Positions 61,054-64,000 of a DNA stretch of 64,000 bases are shown here, in pieces; the stretch's first letter is position 1; each line of letters begins with the position of its first letter. The DNA is taken from NCBI RefSeq assembly GCF_016918075.2, contig NZ_JAERPS020000002.1:496001-560000 (forward strand), given 5' to 3'. The position numbers were made by a program, and so were the translations under genes. The notes below the pieces were generated by a model. It was given only the letters and a program-made list of their open reading frames with translations, had not been told where the DNA came from and ran no database searches. Source of the stretch: Rheinheimera maricola. GTDB lineage: Bacteria > Pseudomonadota > Gammaproteobacteria > Enterobacterales > Alteromonadaceae.

Positions 61054-63124
61054 TTCTTTACAACATATTCCGGTTTCTGCCATTAAAGGTGTTGGGGCGA
61101 AAGTAGCTGAAAGGCTCGATAAACTCGGCATTTTCAGTATGCAGGACATCTTATTTCATCTACCGCTGCGCTACGAAGATCGCACCCGAATTTATGCTAT
61201 TGCAGATCTGATGCCGTTGATGCATGGCACTGTACTGGGCGAAGTGCTTAGCAGTGAAATCCAAATGGGCAAACGGCGCAGCTGGCTGGTAAAAATAAAA
61301 GACGGTAGCGGCTATTTAACCCTGCGGTTTTTCCATTTTAGCGCCGCGCAGAAAAACGCTGTCACGCCAGGAGTATTATTACGTTGCTTTGGTGAAGCTA
61401 AGCGCGGCCCACGCGGCCTGGAAATGCTGCACCCGGAATACCGCATACACAACGACGAACTGCTAACTGAGGTTAGCGAAACCTTAACGCCAATTTACCC
61501 CACCACTGAAGGCCTGCGTCAGGCCACCTGGCGCAATCTAACCGATGCCGCCTTGCTGTATTTGCAACGTAGTCAGCCAGATGAATATTTAACGGCTGAA
61601 ATACTGCACCAAGCCTGGTCACTAACAGAAGCATTAACCTATATTCACAGGCCGCCCCCGGATGCCAGCTTGCAACTGCTGGAACTAGGCAAGCACCCGG
61701 CACAGCAACGGCTGATTATAGAAGAGCTGGTAGCGCAGCAACTTAGCATGTACAAATTGCGCAGCCAAAGCCAGCAGCAACAGGCTGTCGCACTGCAGAC
61801 TAATGCGGCGCTTGAGCAACGTTTTCTGGCCGCGCTACCGTTTTCACCTACACAAGCCCAGCAACGGGTAACCGCTGAAATTCGCCATGATTTACGCCAA
61901 ACCCTGCCAATGCTGCGTTTAGTACAAGGCGATGTCGGCTCGGGTAAAACCCTGGTCGCTGCGCTTGCTGCGCTTACTGCTATAAGCTGCGGCTATCAGG
62001 TGGCATTAATGGCGCCGACAGAATTATTGGCCGAGCAACACGCCGCTAACTTTGCCCGCTGGTTTACGCCATTGGATATCAGCGTGGCCTGGCTTGGCGG
62101 TAAAACCAAAGGTAAAGCCCGGCAAAATGCGCTGGTAGCGATCGCTGATGGCAATGCACAAATGATTATCGGCACCCATGCCTTATTTCAGCAACAAGTT
62201 GAATTTAAAGCCTTAACGTTAATTATTATCGACGAACAACATCGCTTTGGCGTACATCAACGTTTAGCGCTACGCGAAAAAGGTGGCATCGCAGGTAAGT
62301 ATCCGCACCAGTTGGTGATGACTGCCACGCCGATACCGCGCACCCTGGCCATGACCGCCTACGCTGATTTAGATACGTCAATCATCGACGAGCTGCCGCC
62401 CGGCCGCACGCCAGTCACTACCGTGGCGATACCCGATACGCGACGTGACGATATTATCGAGCGGGTGCGCAGTGCGGTAACAGCCGAGCAGCGCCAGGCT
62501 TATTGGGTCTGTACCTTAATAGAAGAATCCGAAACCCTGCAATGCCAGGCCGCAGAAGATACCATGCTAAACTTGCAACAAGCCCTGCCCGACTTACGTA
62601 TTGGGCTAGTGCATGGCCGGTTAAAAACGGCAGAAAAACAAGCAGTAATGGCGCAGTTTAGCGCTGCCGAGTTGGACCTACTGGTCGCTACCACGGTAAT
62701 TGAAGTCGGCGTGGATGTGCCCAATTCCAGTTTAATGATTATTGAAAACCCTGAGCGGCTTGGCTTAGCACAGCTGCACCAGCTGCGCGGTCGCGTCGGA
62801 CGCGGTAGTGCTGCCTCGCACTGTGTACTACTTTACCATGCCCCGCTGTCGAAAACCGCCCAGGCACGGCTTGGCGTGTTGCGCGATTCAAACGACGGCT
62901 TTGTTATTGCCCAGCGCGATTTGGAAATACGCGGCCCAGGCGAATTGCTCGGCACCCGGCAAACCGGTGTGCTGCAGTTTAAAATTGCTGATTTAAGCCG
63001 CGACGCTGACCTGCTGCCACAAGCCCAGCAAATTGCCACCGCGCTGTGGCAGCAAAACAAAAGCGCCAGCGAGCAGTTAATTAAACGCTGGCTGGCGAAT
63101 AAAGAAATTTACGGTAACGCTTAA
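61040..63124 (+). CDS. recG: ATP-dependent DNA helicase RecG
   Basis: A branch-migration helicase that rescues stalled forks and processes R-loops, 694 aa (E. coli 693). The N-terminal wedge domain begins IPVSAIKGVGAKVAERLDKL. Helicase motifs are LVQGDVGSGKTLVAALAAL near 293, LMAPTELLAEQHAANF, IIDEQHRFGVHQR and QLRGRVGRGSAASHC. ATG 61040 lies immediately next to AAAGGA (61035-61040), too close to serve it, so GTG 61046 may be the real start. It is coupled to the upstream solute-binding gene. Confidence 0.96.
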   Translation: MAVTSSLQHIPVSAIKGVGAKVAERLDKLGIFSMQDILFHLPLRYEDRTRIYAIADLMPLMHGTVLGEVLSSEIQMGKRRSWLVKIKDGSGYLTLRFFHFSAAQKNAVTPGVLLRCFGEAKRGPRGLEMLHPEYRIHNDELLTEVSETLTPIYPTTEGLRQATWRNLTDAALLYLQRSQPDEYLTAEILHQAWSLTEALTYIHRPPPDASLQLLELGKHPAQQRLIIEELVAQQLSMYKLRSQSQQQQAVALQTNAALEQRFLAALPFSPTQAQQRVTAEIRHDLRQTLPMLRLVQGDVGSGKTLVAALAALTAISCGYQVALMAPTELLAEQHAANFARWFTPLDISVAWLGGKTKGKARQNALVAIADGNAQMIIGTHALFQQQVEFKALTLIIIDEQHRFGVHQRLALREKGGIAGKYPHQLVMTATPIPRTLAMTAYADLDTSIIDELPPGRTPVTTVAIPDTRRDDIIERVRSAVTAEQRQAYWVCTLIEESETLQCQAAEDTMLNLQQALPDLRIGLVHGRLKTAEKQAVMAQFSAAELDLLVATTVIEVGVDVPNSSLMIIENPERLGLAQLHQLRGRVGRGSAASHCVLLYHAPLSKTAQARLGVLRDSNDGFVIAQRDLEIRGPGELLGTRQTGVLQFKIADLSRDADLLPQAQQIATALWQQNKSASEQLIKRWLANKEIYGNA

Positions 63125-63133
63125 CGCGCTGAG

Positions 63134-63568
63134 TCAGAACTGATAGCCAATTTCTAAGCTGACAGCAGCTTTAGTCTTTTCTTCACCCCAACCAGTGCCG
63201 TCGTCGCGCCGCACGCCGGCCGATAGCCCCCAACGCATTCCTGAATTGGCAAAACCTGCAGGATAATACTGGTAGGTGCCGAGTAAAAAGCCCTTGTTTG
63301 CTGTTATCGCCTCTACCCCGGTTGCCAAACCTATACTGTGCTTACGGGCGTCATCGATGCTGCGCTGCACCCCCACAGCCAAACCTAAGGCACCTGCTGC
63401 AGCGGTAAATTTAATGTCGTCTTGTCGCCATTGGTATTGCGCGCCTACTACGCCACCCGAGGTATAACCATGGCCTACAGACCAGCTACTTTCAGCAGTA
63501 GCAGTAAAGGTTACAAGCATGCCCGCTGCCAATAGCAGCATTTTATTTATTTTTACGAACTTCTTCAT
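63134..63568 (-). CDS. Small secreted, outer-membrane barrel-like hypothetical protein
   Basis: A 144-aa product with a signal peptide ending near TATAES (about residue 25). The mature part is short, glycine-rich and made of alternating strands (WSVGHGYTSGGVVGAQYQW, LALAVGV-like, GLATGVEAITANKGFLLGTY) and ends LEIGYQF, an outer-membrane-like C-terminal Phe. It could be a small beta-barrel or barrel-like periplasmic protein. I do not recognise a family. It is convergent with recG, 9 bp away. Confidence 0.65.
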   Translation of the reverse strand: MKKFVKINKMLLLAAGMLVTFTATAESSWSVGHGYTSGGVVGAQYQWRQDDIKFTAAAGALGLAVGVQRSIDDARKHSIGLATGVEAITANKGFLLGTYQYYPAGFANSGMRWGLSAGVRRDDGTGWGEEKTKAAVSLEIGYQF

Positions 63569-63720
63569 AACACCCTGTCTATTATATTACTTAAAGTGCT
63601 ACACAATAATTCGTACCCAAAAAAATGCAAATGTTTTATCGCTTTAAGCTATTAATGGCGACTGTCTAATCTACAACGCCTGCAGTACACTGGTTTTAGT
63701 TGATTTGTCCGGAGTAATTT

Positions 63721-64000
63721 ATGTCAGTGCTTAGCCCTTATCAGTTACGTCAGCAGTGTCGCAGTGGCGCTTTTAGTGGCAATACCTCGGGGTTTGCACC
63801 GGGCTTTGTGCAGGCCAATATGGTGATATTACCCAAACAATACGCCGCCGATTTTCTGCAGTTTTGCCACTTTAACCCCAAGCCCTGCCCGTTGCTGGGT
63901 ATGGCTGCAACACCTGGCGCCTTTACTATGCCGTCGTTAGCCAAAGATCTGGATATACGCAGCGATTTACCCAAATACCGTGTATTTCAAGACGGCCAAC
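63721..64000 (+). CDS. DUF1445 putative hydro-lyase (D-glutamate cyclase family), 3' truncated by window edge
   Basis: The frame starts at ATG 63721 with GGAG 7 bp upstream and remains open to the end of the window. The visible 93 residues include LRQQCRSGAFSGNTSGFAPG, FVQANMVILPKQYAADFLQF, and CHFNPKPCPLLGMAATPG. These are the N-terminal hallmarks of the YcsI/DUF1445 family, annotated as putative hydro-lyases and related to mitochondrial D-glutamate cyclase. The remainder of the gene lies outside. Confidence 0.85.
   Translation, partial: MSVLSPYQLRQQCRSGAFSGNTSGFAPGFVQANMVILPKQYAADFLQFCHFNPKPCPLLGMAATPGAFTMPSLAKDLDIRSDLPKYRVFQDGQ

Noticed and set aside
1-64000. CRISPR arrays, tRNA or rRNA genes, insertion sequences, prophage
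   Set aside because: No spacer-repeat periodicity, cloverleaf, transposase or phage structural gene was recognised on either strand.

Overview
The window is chromosomal DNA of a gammaproteobacterium, most likely a marine or freshwater member of the Alteromonadales close to Rheinheimera, Alishewanella or Arsukibacterium. This rests on the protein sequences, the many TonB-dependent receptors, a YfiR/CHASE8 sensor cassette, a sucrose locus of the Shewanella/Alteromonas type, and housekeeping gene orders shared with enterics (coaBC-dut-slmA / pyrE-rph-yicC, recC-recB-recD, gmk-rpoZ-spoT-ridA-recG). Most of the window is compact and moderately GC-rich. No rRNA, tRNA, CRISPR array, insertion sequence or prophage was found.

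Layout. 1-9.3 kb: the conserved coaBC-dut-slmA and pyrE-rph-yicC blocks, split by a TonB receptor / YfiR / CHASE8-histidine kinase cassette and dgkA. Two inverted copies of a structured intergenic repeat lie on either side of the slmA-to-dgkA segment. 9.3-12.4 kb: an A+T-richer accessory islet with a decayed winged-helix gene, a SEC-C protein and an AbiEi/AbiEii-type toxin-antitoxin pair behind two perfect 21-bp direct repeats. 12.4-27.0 kb: a BLUF photoreceptor, then a serine hydrolase, an MFS carrier, a MocR-family regulator with an unusual C-terminal extension, a nitrilase-fold amidase, a TonB receptor, a TPR-sulfotransferase, gabD-gabT and a LysR regulator. Three promoters here carry AACTGGYTC-like direct repeats exactly 23 bp apart, which I read as binding sites of the MocR protein. 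This apparent amide/GABA catabolic regulon is the best candidate for an undescribed system.

27.0-34.6 kb: a complete sucrose locus (TonB receptor, MFS permease, sucrose phosphorylase, LacI repressor, fructokinase) with three copies of the palindromic operator CTTAATCRWTTAAG. 34.6-35.8 kb: a Fic-domain AMPylase behind an array of five TATGTCGA half-sites. 35.9-44.9 kb: recC-recB-recD. 45.0-49.2 kb: the periplasmic fatty-acid cis/trans isomerase, then a low-GC patch with a small Cys-rich protein, a lipoprotein and a rhomboid protease. 49.3-55.1 kb: an M14 peptidase, a long interleaved inverted repeat, pepD, and a beta-propeller diguanylate cyclase whose promoter carries a perfect 19-bp palindrome.

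55.2-63.1 kb: a thioesterase-like gene and the gmk-rpoZ-spoT-ridA-recG stringent-response block, with two tandem paralogous solute-binding-like proteins inserted between ridA and recG. The window closes with a small barrel-like secreted protein and the 5' part of a DUF1445 gene.

All functions are read from motifs and family memory; no database search was run.
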